IMG/VR virus record: IMGVR_UViG_3300047409_000248
Span: 1 to 64,000 of that record
DNA: 64,000 nt
Direction: 5' to 3' (one strand)
Source: a virus
The notes under the pieces are model-generated. The model ran no database searches and was not told where the DNA came from. It was given only the letters and a program-made list of their open reading frames with translations. Numbering within the stretch: the first letter of the stretch is position 1; the number at the start of each line of letters is the position of its first letter. The position numbers were made by a program, and so were the translations under genes. Positions 25,341 to 33,117 of this stretch are shown here, piece after piece.

Positions 25341-25809
25341 TGATTATCTCCATGGCGCGTTCAATACCTTCTTCGGTAAAGCCATCATCAGTGATTACTA
25401 CACCCCATGGAAATACATCATGCGCCGTTAATGCCTTCTCTGAGTTCTCAAATTCAAACATTGTTGGGGTTTCTAATCTAGTTGCAAACTGATATGGATG
25501 ATGTCTGTTATTATGACCCGATATCTGTACCTGTGTGAGAACAATCATTCTCCCGCGCGGAGTCATGACTTCCTTATGATCCCAATATTGGGTATTGCGA
25601 GGAATTTTCTCCCAATCCTCCGGGATATCCCAGATACGATTGGGGTCATTAATATCGCCATAGATGAACACTAGAACCCAGTGTTTTCGCCCATCCGGTC
25701 CCATCACCACATAGCTGCGCTCGATTACTGCGTGGTTTATCCTTTCCATGTTAGAAACAAATGCAGTTTCTTCTGGCGTGAGATGTATTGGATGTAGGAT
25801 TGTGCTCAT
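25333..25809 (-). CDS. Accessory protein with shared C-terminal helix motif
   Basis: A 158-residue protein, first gene of a two-gene leftward unit, 27 nt downstream of the promoter candidate 25836-25864. The N-terminus is MSTILHPIHLTPEETAFVSN. The body includes an NHAVIERSYVVMGPDGRKHW beta stretch. It ends GFTEEGIERAMEIING, a member of the C-terminal motif set. It is distantly similar in plan to the 27185 gene (MSIYHPIFDDEKRVWNLL start), suggesting paralogy. Confidence 0.62.
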   Translation of the reverse strand: MSTILHPIHLTPEETAFVSNMERINHAVIERSYVVMGPDGRKHWVLVFIYGDINDPNRIWDIPEDWEKIPRNTQYWDHKEVMTPRGRMIVLTQVQISGHNNRHHPYQFATRLETPTMFEFENSEKALTAHDVFPWGVVITDDGFTEEGIERAMEIING

Positions 25810-25835
25810 AACGGCCCCTGTAGTATCCTGCTGCC

Positions 25836-25864
25836 TAGATAAACCCAGATTGTGTCACTATCAA
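25836..25864 (-). promoter_or_regulatory. Sigma70-type leftward promoter
   Basis: On the minus strand TTGATA (25859-25864) and TATCTA (25836-25841) are exactly 17 bp apart. The predicted start falls about 20 nt ahead of the ATG at 25809. The spacer contains CCCAGATTGTGTC (plus strand), similar to the TTTGGCATGTC element upstream of other leftward genes. Confidence 0.6.
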
Positions 25865-25873
25865 GGATGATCC

Positions 25874-26377
25874 ATGGGAGTGCTTCGTAACATAGACGAT
25901 GAACGGTTCTGCCAACTGGTAGTCTCAGGCCGCGACCCCGCAGATGCCTATACCGACACTGGAGGGCTGTCCAAGAACCCTAGCTACGCCGCCGATCGCA
26001 AGATGCGAAAGCTGGTCATCCGGAAGCGGCTGGAGGAATTACTCGACGTAGGGGCTCGCAAGGCCATGCTGAGCCGGTCCCAGATACTCCAGAGGATGGT
26101 GGAAGATTGGGATTTGTCTCGAAAGCTAGGTCAAATGGCAGCCGCAGCAACAAATGCAAAATTAATAGGGATGGAGACTCATAAAATGTTCGTTGAACGC
26201 AAGGAGATAGGAGGTGCTGGGGATTTTGATCAAAAAACCGCCACAGAGTTGTTAGAGTTTATCAAACATGAGATTTCAGAGCTTGGCCTTGGCGCTGAAG
26301 AGATCAAACAACTTGGTATAAATATTGAACCCAATGTCACCATCTTGCCTCCATTGAAGAAGACTGGTACGGAATGA
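25874..26377 (+). CDS. terS: Terminase small subunit
   Basis: A 167-residue protein. The N-terminal half has the small-terminase HTH pattern: CQLVVSGRDPADAYTDTG, then YAADRKMRKLVIRKRLEELL. The rest is helical. It recognises phage DNA at packaging initiation. It is about 24 kb from the large subunit, an uncommon separation. It overlaps the following endonuclease VII gene by 4 nt. Confidence 0.75.
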   Translation: MGVLRNIDDERFCQLVVSGRDPADAYTDTGGLSKNPSYAADRKMRKLVIRKRLEELLDVGARKAMLSRSQILQRMVEDWDLSRKLGQMAAAATNAKLIGMETHKMFVERKEIGGAGDFDQKTATELLEFIKHEISELGLGAEEIKQLGINIEPNVTILPPLKKTGTE

Positions 26378-26916
26378 AAAAATGCTCATGTTGCCAAATA
26401 CTTAAACAAGAAGATGAATTTTGGAGAGTTCGTAAAGGCCAACCAAAACTACAGAATAAGTGCAAGGCCTGTGGCACAGCCATGACGCGAGAATGGCGCC
26501 GTAAAAATCCAGAACGCAGCGCCGAACTTAGCATGTGGGCCAAGAAAAACCCAGATAAAGTTCGATCCAAGCTTCTCCTGAAGCTTTACGGCCTAACTCC
26601 CGCTGATTGGGATCGAATGTTGGCTGACCAAGATGGCGGCTGCGCCATTTGCGGCGATAATGAGCCAGCCAGAGGGTTCCACGTAGATCATTGTCATAAG
26701 ACTGGGCGCGTCCGTGGCTTGCTCTGCACCAACTGCAATCATGGTATTGGGAACTTTAGTGAGGACCCCAAGACGATCTTGGAAGCGGCCCGCTATGTCA
26801 TGAGGGACCAGCTTATCAAGCTAGATGCGCCGGTTCCAATGGATGATAACCAAGCCGCAGAATTCCTGCGAGATATAGAAGAGGGAAGAGCCATTCCGGT
26901 TGTGAAGAGGAACTAG
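26374..26916 (+). CDS. Recombination endonuclease VII with zinc ribbon
   Basis: A 180-residue protein. Residues 4-33 hold a zinc ribbon (CSCC and CKAC around DEFWRVRKGQPKLQNKC). The nuclease core follows: CAICGDN, FHVDHCHKTGRVRGLLC and NCNHGIGNF, the His/Asn-metal motif of the T4 gp49 family. It can resolve branched DNA during packaging; coupling to TerS fits that. A paralogue lies at 27578. Confidence 0.88.
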   Translation: MKKCSCCQILKQEDEFWRVRKGQPKLQNKCKACGTAMTREWRRKNPERSAELSMWAKKNPDKVRSKLLLKLYGLTPADWDRMLADQDGGCAICGDNEPARGFHVDHCHKTGRVRGLLCTNCNHGIGNFSEDPKTILEAARYVMRDQLIKLDAPVPMDDNQAAEFLRDIEEGRAIPVVKRN

Positions 26917-27188
26917 CTTTCTATAAATTCTATTGCCTTGGTGATATCTTCCTCGTTGAATTCTTCCTGAGATAATTCAGCAATTAAATCCTCAGGAAAT
27001 GTACCATTCCATCTATTCCATTCAGGAGACGCATTATCGGGGTATCGATGCGTGGAATACCATTTATTTATTCCTTCTATGGTTACTAAGAACCAACCAC
27101 GTTTGGTTTTGTACCAAGTCTGTTCTTGGTGGTTCCACGAAGATAAATCCTCTTCTCCCGTCAAATCCCATACGCCTTCATAGTTCAT
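26913..27188 (-). CDS. Small accessory protein with shared C-terminal helix motif
   Basis: A 91-residue aromatic-rich protein (WDLTGEEDLSSWNHQEQTWY). It ends EEFNEEDITKAIEFIES, nearly the same tail as the 25068 protein. The stop overlaps the convergent endonuclease gene by 4 nt. Together with the 27185 gene it copies the plan of the 25068/25333 pair. Function unknown. Confidence 0.62.
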   Translation of the reverse strand: MNYEGVWDLTGEEDLSSWNHQEQTWYKTKRGWFLVTIEGINKWYSTHRYPDNASPEWNRWNGTFPEDLIAELSQEEFNEEDITKAIEFIES

Positions 27189-27553
27189 GATCTTTCCTCC
27201 TCTATTTCATCCATGATGATCTGAGCCAACTCGATATCTTCCTCATCGAATTCTGGCGTCATGAAAGATGACGGCGCAATGATGTGCGGCGCTATGTAAC
27301 TATCCCAGAACGTTGGGGGTATTCCCTCCACTTTTGGTTCTCCAACAGCACCACCATCATAGAGTTCAGTGGCCATGTATTCGTTAATAGCATTTGGGAC
27401 ATTATGCCTAAAGATGAGACCTTTTTTAGTTAGGTGTATGGAAATATACTCAGATGCGCAGCAAAATATTCTTGCATATTCTTCCACGCTTATATCACTC
27501 AGCAAATTCCATACCCTCTTCTCATCATCGAATATTGGATGATAGATGCTCAT
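27185..27553 (-). CDS. Accessory protein with shared C-terminal helix motif
   Basis: A 122-residue protein with the AAGAGGGAAA ribosome site. The N-terminal MSIYHPIFDDEKRVWNLL recalls the 25333 protein. It ends EFDEEDIELAQIIMDEIEEE, the longest version of the tail among the minus-strand carriers. It is coupled to the next gene by ATGA. Confidence 0.62.
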   Translation of the reverse strand: MSIYHPIFDDEKRVWNLLSDISVEEYARIFCCASEYISIHLTKKGLIFRHNVPNAINEYMATELYDGGAVGEPKVEGIPPTFWDSYIAPHIIAPSSFMTPEFDEEDIELAQIIMDEIEEERS

Positions 27554-27577
27554 TGTGTTTCCCTCTTGTTGTCCTAT

Positions 27578-28066
27578 ATGGCCCTTACGATGCCTACAGG
27601 AATCAGAACAGCACCTCCCATTTATGGGAGGAAGATATGCGCCAAGTGTGGCGAAGAAAAGCCTATCGAGGATTTCTATAGAGAAAGAAATCCTTGCCGG
27701 GCTTGCCGCTATAAAGCCTCCAATGCATGGAGATTGAATAATCTAGAAAAAGTAGCGGCTCAAACGCGGGCATGGCACAAGCGTAATCCGGAACGTAGCA
27801 GCGATATGTATCGTCGCCGAAAATATAAAAATTTAGAGTGGGGTGATTTCGACCGGATGCTCAAGGAGCAAGATAGCAAGTGTGCCATTTGCGGTATAAC
27901 CGACCCAATGGGGCGTGGAGGTTTCCACATAGATCATTGCCATAAAACAGAAAAGATACGTGCGATACTTTGTCATAACTGCAACTTGGGAATAGGTAAT
28001 CTCCAGCACGACCCGCGTATTTTGCAGGCCGCGCTGGAGTATTTGTTGAAGCATAGCGACGAATGA
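27578..28066 (+). CDS. Recombination endonuclease VII paralogue
   Basis: A 162-residue protein. I start at ATG 27578; the frame runs further upstream into the minus-strand leader, so an ATG at 27590 is also possible, and neither has a strong ribosome site. The zinc ribbon (CAKC and CRAC) precedes a core nearly identical in motif to the 26374 gene: CAICGIT, FHIDHCHKTEKIRAILC and NCNLGIGNL. Two copies suggest duplication or homing. Confidence 0.82.
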   Translation: MALTMPTGIRTAPPIYGRKICAKCGEEKPIEDFYRERNPCRACRYKASNAWRLNNLEKVAAQTRAWHKRNPERSSDMYRRRKYKNLEWGDFDRMLKEQDSKCAICGITDPMGRGGFHIDHCHKTEKIRAILCHNCNLGIGNLQHDPRILQAALEYLLKHSDE

Positions 28067-28068
28067 TT

Positions 28069-29280
28069 TTACTTGTAACTTACTGTCCTGCCATAGGGAG
28101 CTTTGGCGCCAGAGTTGGCCCAGTCTACCCAAACTACGGGAAACTCAGGCTGTGGACCAAAACTGGAGGTCATCATGTCCGTGAGGAAGATGCAGCCGAT
28201 GACATCGGACATCTCACCAACGGTCTTCATAGCGGTATCGAAGTTAGTCCCACCACCACCACCAGCATTCCAGCCCTTCAGGTCTTCTGAGGACTTGGCT
28301 TCCAGTGTGTTCTGGATGCGGGTATCCACAGAGATAAGCGTGACATGGTTGATCAGGTTCTGATCCAGAAGGCTTGCAGCCTCCTCGCACATTTCTTGGA
28401 TCATCTGCTGGCTGACTGAGCCAGAGACATCCAAGCACATGACCAGCTTGAACACCTTGTCATTTCCGTTCCCGGGAAAATATTCATCATTCCCAAGGCG
28501 GCGCCGGTTGGGCCGTGTCCAAACGCGAGTGGTGTTGGACTTGGCATCGCGAGACATATCCCGGATCAGGTCTTTCCAATCGATTTTCTCTTTCGGGAAA
28601 AGGTCTTGGATCAGACGCTGAAGATTACCGGGCATGGTACCGGGCGGGGATTTCTCGATAGCTCCCGCGACGGAATTCTTCCATTGGCGCTCGCCCTGTT
28701 CCTGTTCTTGCTCTGATGTCTCGTCAGAGAACATGGAGCCGGGCTTTTCTTGTTCTCCCTCTTGGCCCTCGCCTTCGCCTTCCCCGTCGCCATCTCCATC
28801 CTCAGGCTGGCCTTGACCCTGACCTTTGCCCTTCTGTTTCTGCTTCTGCTTTTCTTGTTTTTCTTCCTGCTGTTGCAGGAGTTCATAAACAGCCTCAGGT
28901 GATAGTTTGCTGAACTTATCATCCCTCAAAGCATCTTCAGGGAGCTTGAAATAGTCTTCCACGACCTTATTGGCCGGGAAAGAACAGGACTGGTTCCAGC
29001 GCTCCTCCTGACGATAGCGACGGCGGGAAACGTGCAACATCGCGCAATGCAGCACCGTCTTGAGCAGGATACCTTCCAGAAACTTGTCGGCTTCGCCATC
29101 TTCCACGAAATCAGGATTGTAAAAGATATCGATGCCGTTGGTCCAGACGGTTTGATGTTTCTTGCTCTCAATGATGTTTGCACCAAACAGGATTGATGCA
29201 AAGAACGGATTGCGCTTAGCCACGCGTTCCCGCGCTATAAGCATTCGTCGCATTGCAGTTGGTTTCAGAATGTTGAACAT
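28069..29280 (-). CDS. VWA-domain protein with degenerate metallopeptidase-like region (DUF2201-type)
   Basis: A 403-residue protein from ATG 29280, with AAGAGGGAAACC upstream. The N-terminal 110 residues match the DUF2201 peptidase-like segment, but the HExxH position reads KTVLH; the later H and WNQSC parts remain. A long Gln/Glu/Gly-rich linker follows (residues 140-215). A C-terminal VWA domain has the MIDAS motif DVSGSVS and LTDM. It pairs with the MoxR-type ATPase directly upstream, as in RavA-ViaA and CobS-CobT type chaperone systems. The leader is one of the repeated two-hairpin leaders. Confidence 0.82.
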   Translation of the reverse strand: MFNILKPTAMRRMLIARERVAKRNPFFASILFGANIIESKKHQTVWTNGIDIFYNPDFVEDGEADKFLEGILLKTVLHCAMLHVSRRRYRQEERWNQSCSFPANKVVEDYFKLPEDALRDDKFSKLSPEAVYELLQQQEEKQEKQKQKQKGKGQGQGQPEDGDGDGEGEGEGQEGEQEKPGSMFSDETSEQEQEQGERQWKNSVAGAIEKSPPGTMPGNLQRLIQDLFPKEKIDWKDLIRDMSRDAKSNTTRVWTRPNRRRLGNDEYFPGNGNDKVFKLVMCLDVSGSVSQQMIQEMCEEAASLLDQNLINHVTLISVDTRIQNTLEAKSSEDLKGWNAGGGGGTNFDTAMKTVGEMSDVIGCIFLTDMMTSSFGPQPEFPVVWVDWANSGAKAPYGRTVSYK

Positions 29281-29290
29281 TGGTTTCCCT

Positions 29291-29348
29291 CTTTGAGCGA
29301 GATTGCTCAATACTGGAGTGGATTTCACCACTCCAGAGTTTAGCAATC
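29291..29348 (-). promoter_or_regulatory. Two-hairpin leader of the VWA gene
   Basis: In the RNA, GATTGCT (29342-29348) can pair with AGCAATC (29301-29307) around the hairpin CTGGAGTGG/CCACTCCAG (29313-29336). The same middle strand can instead form TTGAGC/GCTCAA (29293-29310), next to the AAGAGGG ribosome site. It occupies almost the entire gap between the genes. Confidence 0.7.
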
Positions 29349-30386
29349 TTATTTGCCGCTGCCTTCCAGCAACAACTCCTTGAGTTGCGGGATATTCGCA
29401 AGAGACTTATCCCGGCTCATGGCGTCATGAACGCACATGGAAGCGACATCCGGCAACAGTCTTGCCAGATATTTGGCGAACTGCGCCGCGTTCTTGGCCG
29501 TCATGTTGCGAGCGATGGTGCCGCCCATCAGATACTGAAAGTGAGCATCTGCGGGAAGCTTGGCCTTGACCGGATCAGCTAAGATATCCGCGATCTTCGG
29601 CAGTCCTGCTGCCAAGCGATCAAGGAAACTCTCGAACTGACGGCTAAAACCCTCGCCCAAGATAGCCAGCGCCGCGTTGCCCAGAACCGTTTTCAGGGTT
29701 TTCTGGTCCAGTCCCAGCGCATCACTATCCTTAAGAACCTTATTGAAGTTCTCAAGACTGCGCGGCGTTGGAAATGCAGCATGATTGACATCCACCTTAT
29801 GGACCAACTCAGGACGAAGCTGGAGAAACGCGATCAGGCGCTTGTCCCAGCCCCATTCCTTGGTCTTTTCGATGAAGCCCGGCTCATCTACTTCCACAAG
29901 GATATGCGCCATGCGATTTTCAAGAGGCTTGAGCATCTTGTTATCGCCACCACCATCCTCGCGGGTATTGGAGCCCAGAATGATCCGGTTCTGCTTGGGA
30001 AGCGGATAGCCGCCGCAAGACCGATCCAGAACCAACTGGTAAGTCATCTGCTGAAGCTGGACGCTGGCATGACCGAATTCGTCATAGAACATGACGTGCA
30101 TATTGTCGTCTTCTTCCGGGACGAACGCGGGCCGCGTCCAGTATGTGGCCATCTTCTCGCGGTCAATCAGCGGCATGCCCGTGCCATCCACAATATCCTT
30201 TGTGGAAAGCCTAGTGTCATGCAAACGAGACTGGGGACCAAAATCACTCCTGACCTTGGTCATGATCTCGGTATTGATGACCGCAGACTTGCCGACGCCC
30301 GTTGGTCCCTTGATCATTACCGGAACGTTGGCGTGGATCAGGGGATACGCGACTTCGGCAAGCTTGGTAATTTTGCACTTTAACAT
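29349..30386 (-). CDS. MoxR-family AAA+ ATPase
   Basis: A 345-residue protein from ATG 30386. Walker A GPTGVGKSAV lies at about residue 28, Walker B VMFYDEFGHA at about 100, sensor-1 IILGSNTREDGGG at about 135 and an Arg-finger context PLENRMAHI. MoxR ATPases work with VWA partners to remodel or activate substrates; the partner is the next gene. A phage could use the pair to disarm or mature a host or phage complex. Confidence 0.87.
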   Translation of the reverse strand: MLKCKITKLAEVAYPLIHANVPVMIKGPTGVGKSAVINTEIMTKVRSDFGPQSRLHDTRLSTKDIVDGTGMPLIDREKMATYWTRPAFVPEEDDNMHVMFYDEFGHASVQLQQMTYQLVLDRSCGGYPLPKQNRIILGSNTREDGGGDNKMLKPLENRMAHILVEVDEPGFIEKTKEWGWDKRLIAFLQLRPELVHKVDVNHAAFPTPRSLENFNKVLKDSDALGLDQKTLKTVLGNAALAILGEGFSRQFESFLDRLAAGLPKIADILADPVKAKLPADAHFQYLMGGTIARNMTAKNAAQFAKYLARLLPDVASMCVHDAMSRDKSLANIPQLKELLLEGSGK

Positions 30387-30400
30387 CAAGGTTTTCCCTC

Positions 30401-30457
30401 TTGTAGAGCAGGATTGCTCAATAATGGGCTGGGATTAGCCAGCCCATAGTTTAGCAA
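30401..30457 (-). promoter_or_regulatory. Two-hairpin leader of the MoxR gene
   Basis: Hairpin 1 is TGGGCTGG/CCAGCCCA (30425-30446), flanked by TTGCT and AGCAA that can extend it. Hairpin 2 uses GAGC/GCTC (30406-30419) and abuts the ribosome site. The outer strand overlaps the stop codon of the upstream gene. Confidence 0.65.
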
Positions 30458-30630
30458 ACTGGTATCTTGAGACTTTTAGAGAAGCCATCGAGCTTTACTA
30501 TTAGCTCATTGGCTTCTTTATGATAGCCAGCGCAGAAAGACCACCAATTGATCTCTGCGATGGCTTCCGCAATTACTCGGCGAGTAATCTCTATATCGTC
30601 TTGTTGCGGATCGCCTTGACCATAAGCCAT
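30451..30630 (-). CDS. 59-residue protein
   Basis: ATG 30630 lies after GAGGAGGGCCACTAA, whose Shine-Dalgarno also encodes the end of the upstream peptide. The sequence is helical (ITRRVIAEAIAEINWWSFCA) and ends SKSLKIPVC. No family was recognised. Confidence 0.58.
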   Translation of the reverse strand: MAYGQGDPQQDDIEITRRVIAEAIAEINWWSFCAGYHKEANELIVKLDGFSKSLKIPVC

Positions 30631-30729
30631 TTAGTGGCCCTCCTCATTTGGAGATTTGTGTAAACGCGTGACTGAAGCAATCAACGCGATTGCCATGCCA
30701 AGCGCATACAGGATGAACAAGATTTCCAT
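30631..30729 (-). CDS. 32-residue membrane peptide
   Basis: ATG 30729 follows TAGAGGGAAT. One TM helix (ILFILYALGMAIALIASV) precedes a short cytoplasmic end in EEGH, where the codons form the ribosome site of the next gene. One of several micro-membrane peptides in this phage. Confidence 0.55.
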   Translation of the reverse strand: MEILFILYALGMAIALIASVTRLHKSPNEEGH

Positions 30730-30798
30730 ATTCCCTCTATCTCGCACTTTCTACAAAGCACGTTTATTGGGCGATTTTATGGCGCCCAATAGACTTAC

Positions 30799-31719
30799 TC
30801 AGAGATCGTATTCTGCTGCTTCTGCAACCATCTCAGACACTTCAAGATCAAGAGTGTCCAATTCCACGACTTTGGCTAGGATATCTTTGCCGCGAATAAT
30901 AGCGTCTTTACGGGAATAGGAACTATCCCGCAATTCACTGGCGGTAAGATGTCCCAATCTTGCAATCGACCGCGCTAGCAGTTTGATGTCTTCACTCTCA
31001 GTAATATTCATATCCCTGAGAAGTTCTGATATCTCCCTGCAATTGTTCACAAGACTATCGCGGATCAGCTTGCCATCGGCTGTTGATTTATAGCTCTCCA
31101 ACCTATCGACAAATATCCCCACGATTTCCTTGGCGCGGTTTACCATGGTCATGGCGGCCTCTTTCAGCCTCGTTTCAATCTCCAGCGACATCTGGCTGGT
31201 CGCTTGCGCTACAGCCTCTTTCGCTATGTCAGCCACGAAATGGCCGGTTGAAGGCATTGGCCAATACGTGAGCTTGAACCGGAACATATCCTTTGCCTTG
31301 TTGGGACTGGGATATTCAGTGCGATCAAACAAATCGCCTAGTTCTCGCTCGCTATCGGCTATCAGTGCAGGATAAACTTGCAAATACTCATCCCATGCCA
31401 AGCGTAATTCGTGCTCAGCATCTGAGATTTTCCTTGTGAATTCATCATGCACCGCGACCGGAAGCAATCTGGTTTTGTCATCGCCCCATGGTAGAGAGTA
31501 TTTGTAAACAATTTCGCGTACCCTCTGCGATGCAGCAACAACGGCTTTGACCTTGGCATGCCTACGGTCGATAAGGAACTTGCTGGCTTTTGCGCGCCGG
31601 TCATGAAGATTGAACTTTCTTTCCACATATCCGGTTGCTGTCTTGTCGCGCCGTTCACCCAGCAATCCGCCATTTATAATGGTCACAGAAACAAGCATTG
31701 CAGATTTGGCTAGGTCCAT
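30799..31719 (-). CDS. DUF3150-like protein of the MoxR/VWA module
   Basis: A 306-residue helical protein. The pattern (YSLPWGDDKTRLLPV, then a long helix with LRLAWDEYLQVYPALIAD, YPSPNKAKDMFRFKLTYWPM) fits DUF3150 proteins, which neighbour MoxR-type ATPases and CobT/VWA proteins in phages and plasmids. It was placed by pattern and context, not by a search. It probably acts with the two downstream genes. Confidence 0.62.
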   Translation of the reverse strand: MDLAKSAMLVSVTIINGGLLGERRDKTATGYVERKFNLHDRRAKASKFLIDRRHAKVKAVVAASQRVREIVYKYSLPWGDDKTRLLPVAVHDEFTRKISDAEHELRLAWDEYLQVYPALIADSERELGDLFDRTEYPSPNKAKDMFRFKLTYWPMPSTGHFVADIAKEAVAQATSQMSLEIETRLKEAAMTMVNRAKEIVGIFVDRLESYKSTADGKLIRDSLVNNCREISELLRDMNITESEDIKLLARSIARLGHLTASELRDSSYSRKDAIIRGKDILAKVVELDTLDLEVSEMVAEAAEYDL

Positions 31720-31730
31720 TTGAATGTTTC

Positions 31731-31793
31731 CCTCTTATAGAACGCTCGTTTGGCGCTCATCACTGAGGCTCTAAAGCCTCAGGACATGAACGT
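31731..31793 (-). promoter_or_regulatory. Two-hairpin leader of the DUF3150-like gene
   Basis: Hairpin 1 is CTGAGGC/GCCTCAG with loop TTTA. The outer GTTCAT and ATGAGC pair across a small internal loop. Hairpin 2 (AGCGC/GCGTT, with one G-U pair) reuses the ATGAGCGC strand and abuts TAAGAGGG. Confidence 0.65.
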
Positions 31794-31990
31794 CATTTCT
31801 CAACCATGAGAAAGGTGGCTTTCCCATCCGATATTTGGATTATCCCGAGTTTATCGGGATGATCGAATACTTCAGCGCTATCTGGGTTGATCCAGGTTCG
31901 CTCAAATGCCGTCCAGCTAGCAGCTAGCAATCCTCCGATGAAAGCTAATTCGGCCTCTTTTGTCTCGAAAGACAGTTGATAGGCTATCAT
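31793..31990 (-). CDS. 65-residue protein
   Basis: ATG 31990 overlaps the upstream stop in TGATG. The protein is half helical (MIAYQLSFETKEAELAFIGG) and half beta (KLGIIQISDGKATFLMVEK). No family was recognised. Confidence 0.58.
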   Translation of the reverse strand: MIAYQLSFETKEAELAFIGGLLAASWTAFERTWINPDSAEVFDHPDKLGIIQISDGKATFLMVEK

Positions 31991-32388
31991 CAGTGCAGTG
32001 TCTTGCCGTCTTTGCGCGGAGATTTCTGCACACCACAATCGCAAATATGATCGTGGCATTGGTCCGCTACCATTCCGAAATTATCCTCGCTGATATGGCC
32101 CATTTGCGCGGCCATGATCATGAAAGGTCTGATTGCTTCAATGGGCAATCCGATGGCTTTGCGAATTCGCTTTGCCTTGAAGATGGCATACTTGCCAACC
32201 TTAGTCGGAGCTTCGTCCATCTGCTTGGTTTCAGCGAAAAACGGCATGATAAGAAGATACCGCCAGAAGGTTTCCGCGTTGCTTTCCCATTGCGGGAAAA
32301 ACTCAGCCAGCTTGCGCTTGCTGAAAGTCACACCATTGACCCTGAAGGCCGCCGATGTCTCGTTACATTCGATGCACATGACAGGCAT
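31990..32388 (-). CDS. Small zinc-binding-type protein
   Basis: A 132-residue protein. CIEC near the N-terminus and CHDHICDCG near the C-terminus could bind zinc together. The centre is helical (FFPQWESNAETFWRYLLIMP). The leader is a two-hairpin leader. Function unknown. Confidence 0.6.
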   Translation of the reverse strand: MPVMCIECNETSAAFRVNGVTFSKRKLAEFFPQWESNAETFWRYLLIMPFFAETKQMDEAPTKVGKYAIFKAKRIRKAIGLPIEAIRPFMIMAAQMGHISEDNFGMVADQCHDHICDCGVQKSPRKDGKTLH

Positions 32389-32399
32389 GGTTAAATCTC

Positions 32400-32463
32400 C
32401 CTCTTGTAGAGCATAATGCTCTATGCTGCGCTACGTGATTTGTACATAGCGCAGTGAAGAACA
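32400..32463 (-). promoter_or_regulatory. Two-hairpin leader of the 31990-32388 gene
   Basis: Hairpin 1 is CTGCGCTA/TAGCGCAG (about 32426-32454). GTTCT and AGAGC flank it and can pair. Hairpin 2 is the perfect TAGAGC/GCTCTA (about 32407-32423) immediately before the ribosome site GAGGGAG. Confidence 0.7.
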
Positions 32464-32607
32464 TTAGACATATTCGTGGAATTGCGTTCCGTATTGCTCC
32501 GCGACCTGTTCTTTGGTCAGCGGTGGATTGCGCTTTTCGTGGATCATCTGCTTATAATTGAGCGCATAGTAAGTCACCCAATTAGCTGCATGTGGATATC
32601 CTACCAT
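32464..32607 (-). CDS. 47-residue hypothetical protein
   Basis: ATG 32607 has AAGGA 11 nt upstream. The product (MVGYPHAANWVTYYALNYKQ, ending EQYGTQFHEYV) has the aromatic-rich look of a real small phage protein. A separate ATG further upstream opens only ten codons (MANLRPYRAF) in another frame behind a better ribosome site, which may be a leader peptide or indicate a frameshift. Confidence 0.45.
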   Translation of the reverse strand: MVGYPHAANWVTYYALNYKQMIHEKRNPPLTKEQVAEQYGTQFHEYV

Positions 32608-32664
32608 TTGGAACGGCGTCCTTGGCCGCTTCAGAAGGCGCGATATGGGCGTAGGTTGGCCATT

Positions 32665-32940
32665 TTAATGGCCCTCCTCAAACGTATCCACAAGCTCAAA
32701 ACCGGCCTCATCAAGCTCCATCGTCATATATGTTATGGGCTGGTTGATGGTTTCGGCATAAGCTTTGACGGTTTGATCTGGCGCGCAGAATATTTCATCT
32801 GCCGCTGTTTCCAGCAGTTGTTGATTTTTAATGAACCAACCAGCGCCAGCGATTTCAGCCTCATCGCGGTTTTTGGCTTCCACCTCAATCTCAATTCCGA
32901 TTGCTGCGGAGGCTTCAAAATGCACTTTAAATTTTGGCAT
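32665..32940 (-). CDS. Small alpha/beta protein
   Basis: A 91-residue protein starting MPKFKVHFEASAAIGIEIEV and ending in EEGH, where the codons supply the downstream ribosome site. The pattern of a single beta-alpha-beta unit is plain; function unknown. It has a two-hairpin leader. Confidence 0.62.
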   Translation of the reverse strand: MPKFKVHFEASAAIGIEIEVEAKNRDEAEIAGAGWFIKNQQLLETAADEIFCAPDQTVKAYAETINQPITYMTMELDEAGFELVDTFEEGH

Positions 32941-32950
32941 GGTTTTCCCT

Positions 32951-33003
32951 CTTATTGAGCGTAATGCTCATCACTGAAGCCCGTAAGCTTCAGGACATGA
33001 GCA
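32951..33003 (-). promoter_or_regulatory. Two-hairpin leader of the 32665-32940 gene
   Basis: The clearest case: GCTCAT and CTGAAGC pair with GCTTCAG and ATGAGC across a small internal loop. The ATGAGC strand can alternatively pair with the following GCTCA, which touches AATAAGAGGG. Hence GCTCAT, ATGAGC and GCTCA occur in order as competing partners. Confidence 0.75.
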
Positions 33004-33117
33004 CTAGATAAAACAGGCTATGATAAAGCCTATACTGCCAAAGCCTATTGTAAGGGTCAGGCAGTCAAAGATTGCAGTGCGGAATTCCGCTTCTTCCTGC
33101 GTCATGATATGAGCCAT
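33004..33117 (-). CDS. 37-residue membrane peptide
   Basis: A hydrophilic start (MAHIMTQEEAEFRT) precedes a TM helix (CLTLTIGFGSIGFIIACFI) to the stop. It overlaps the 33102 peptide by 16 nt in another frame. Function unknown. Confidence 0.48.
   Translation of the reverse strand: MAHIMTQEEAEFRTAIFDCLTLTIGFGSIGFIIACFI

Noticed and set aside
29781-30383. Plus-strand open frame of about 200 codons
   Set aside because: It lies fully antisense to the MoxR ATPase, whose motifs are intact; the plus-strand translation shows no family pattern.
30631-32940. Recurring EEGH or FEEG protein ends (30631, 32665, 36338) as a possible second C-terminal motif
   Set aside because: The codons GAG GAG GGC CA/GGT are the Shine-Dalgarno of the next gene, so the similarity follows from the ribosome site.
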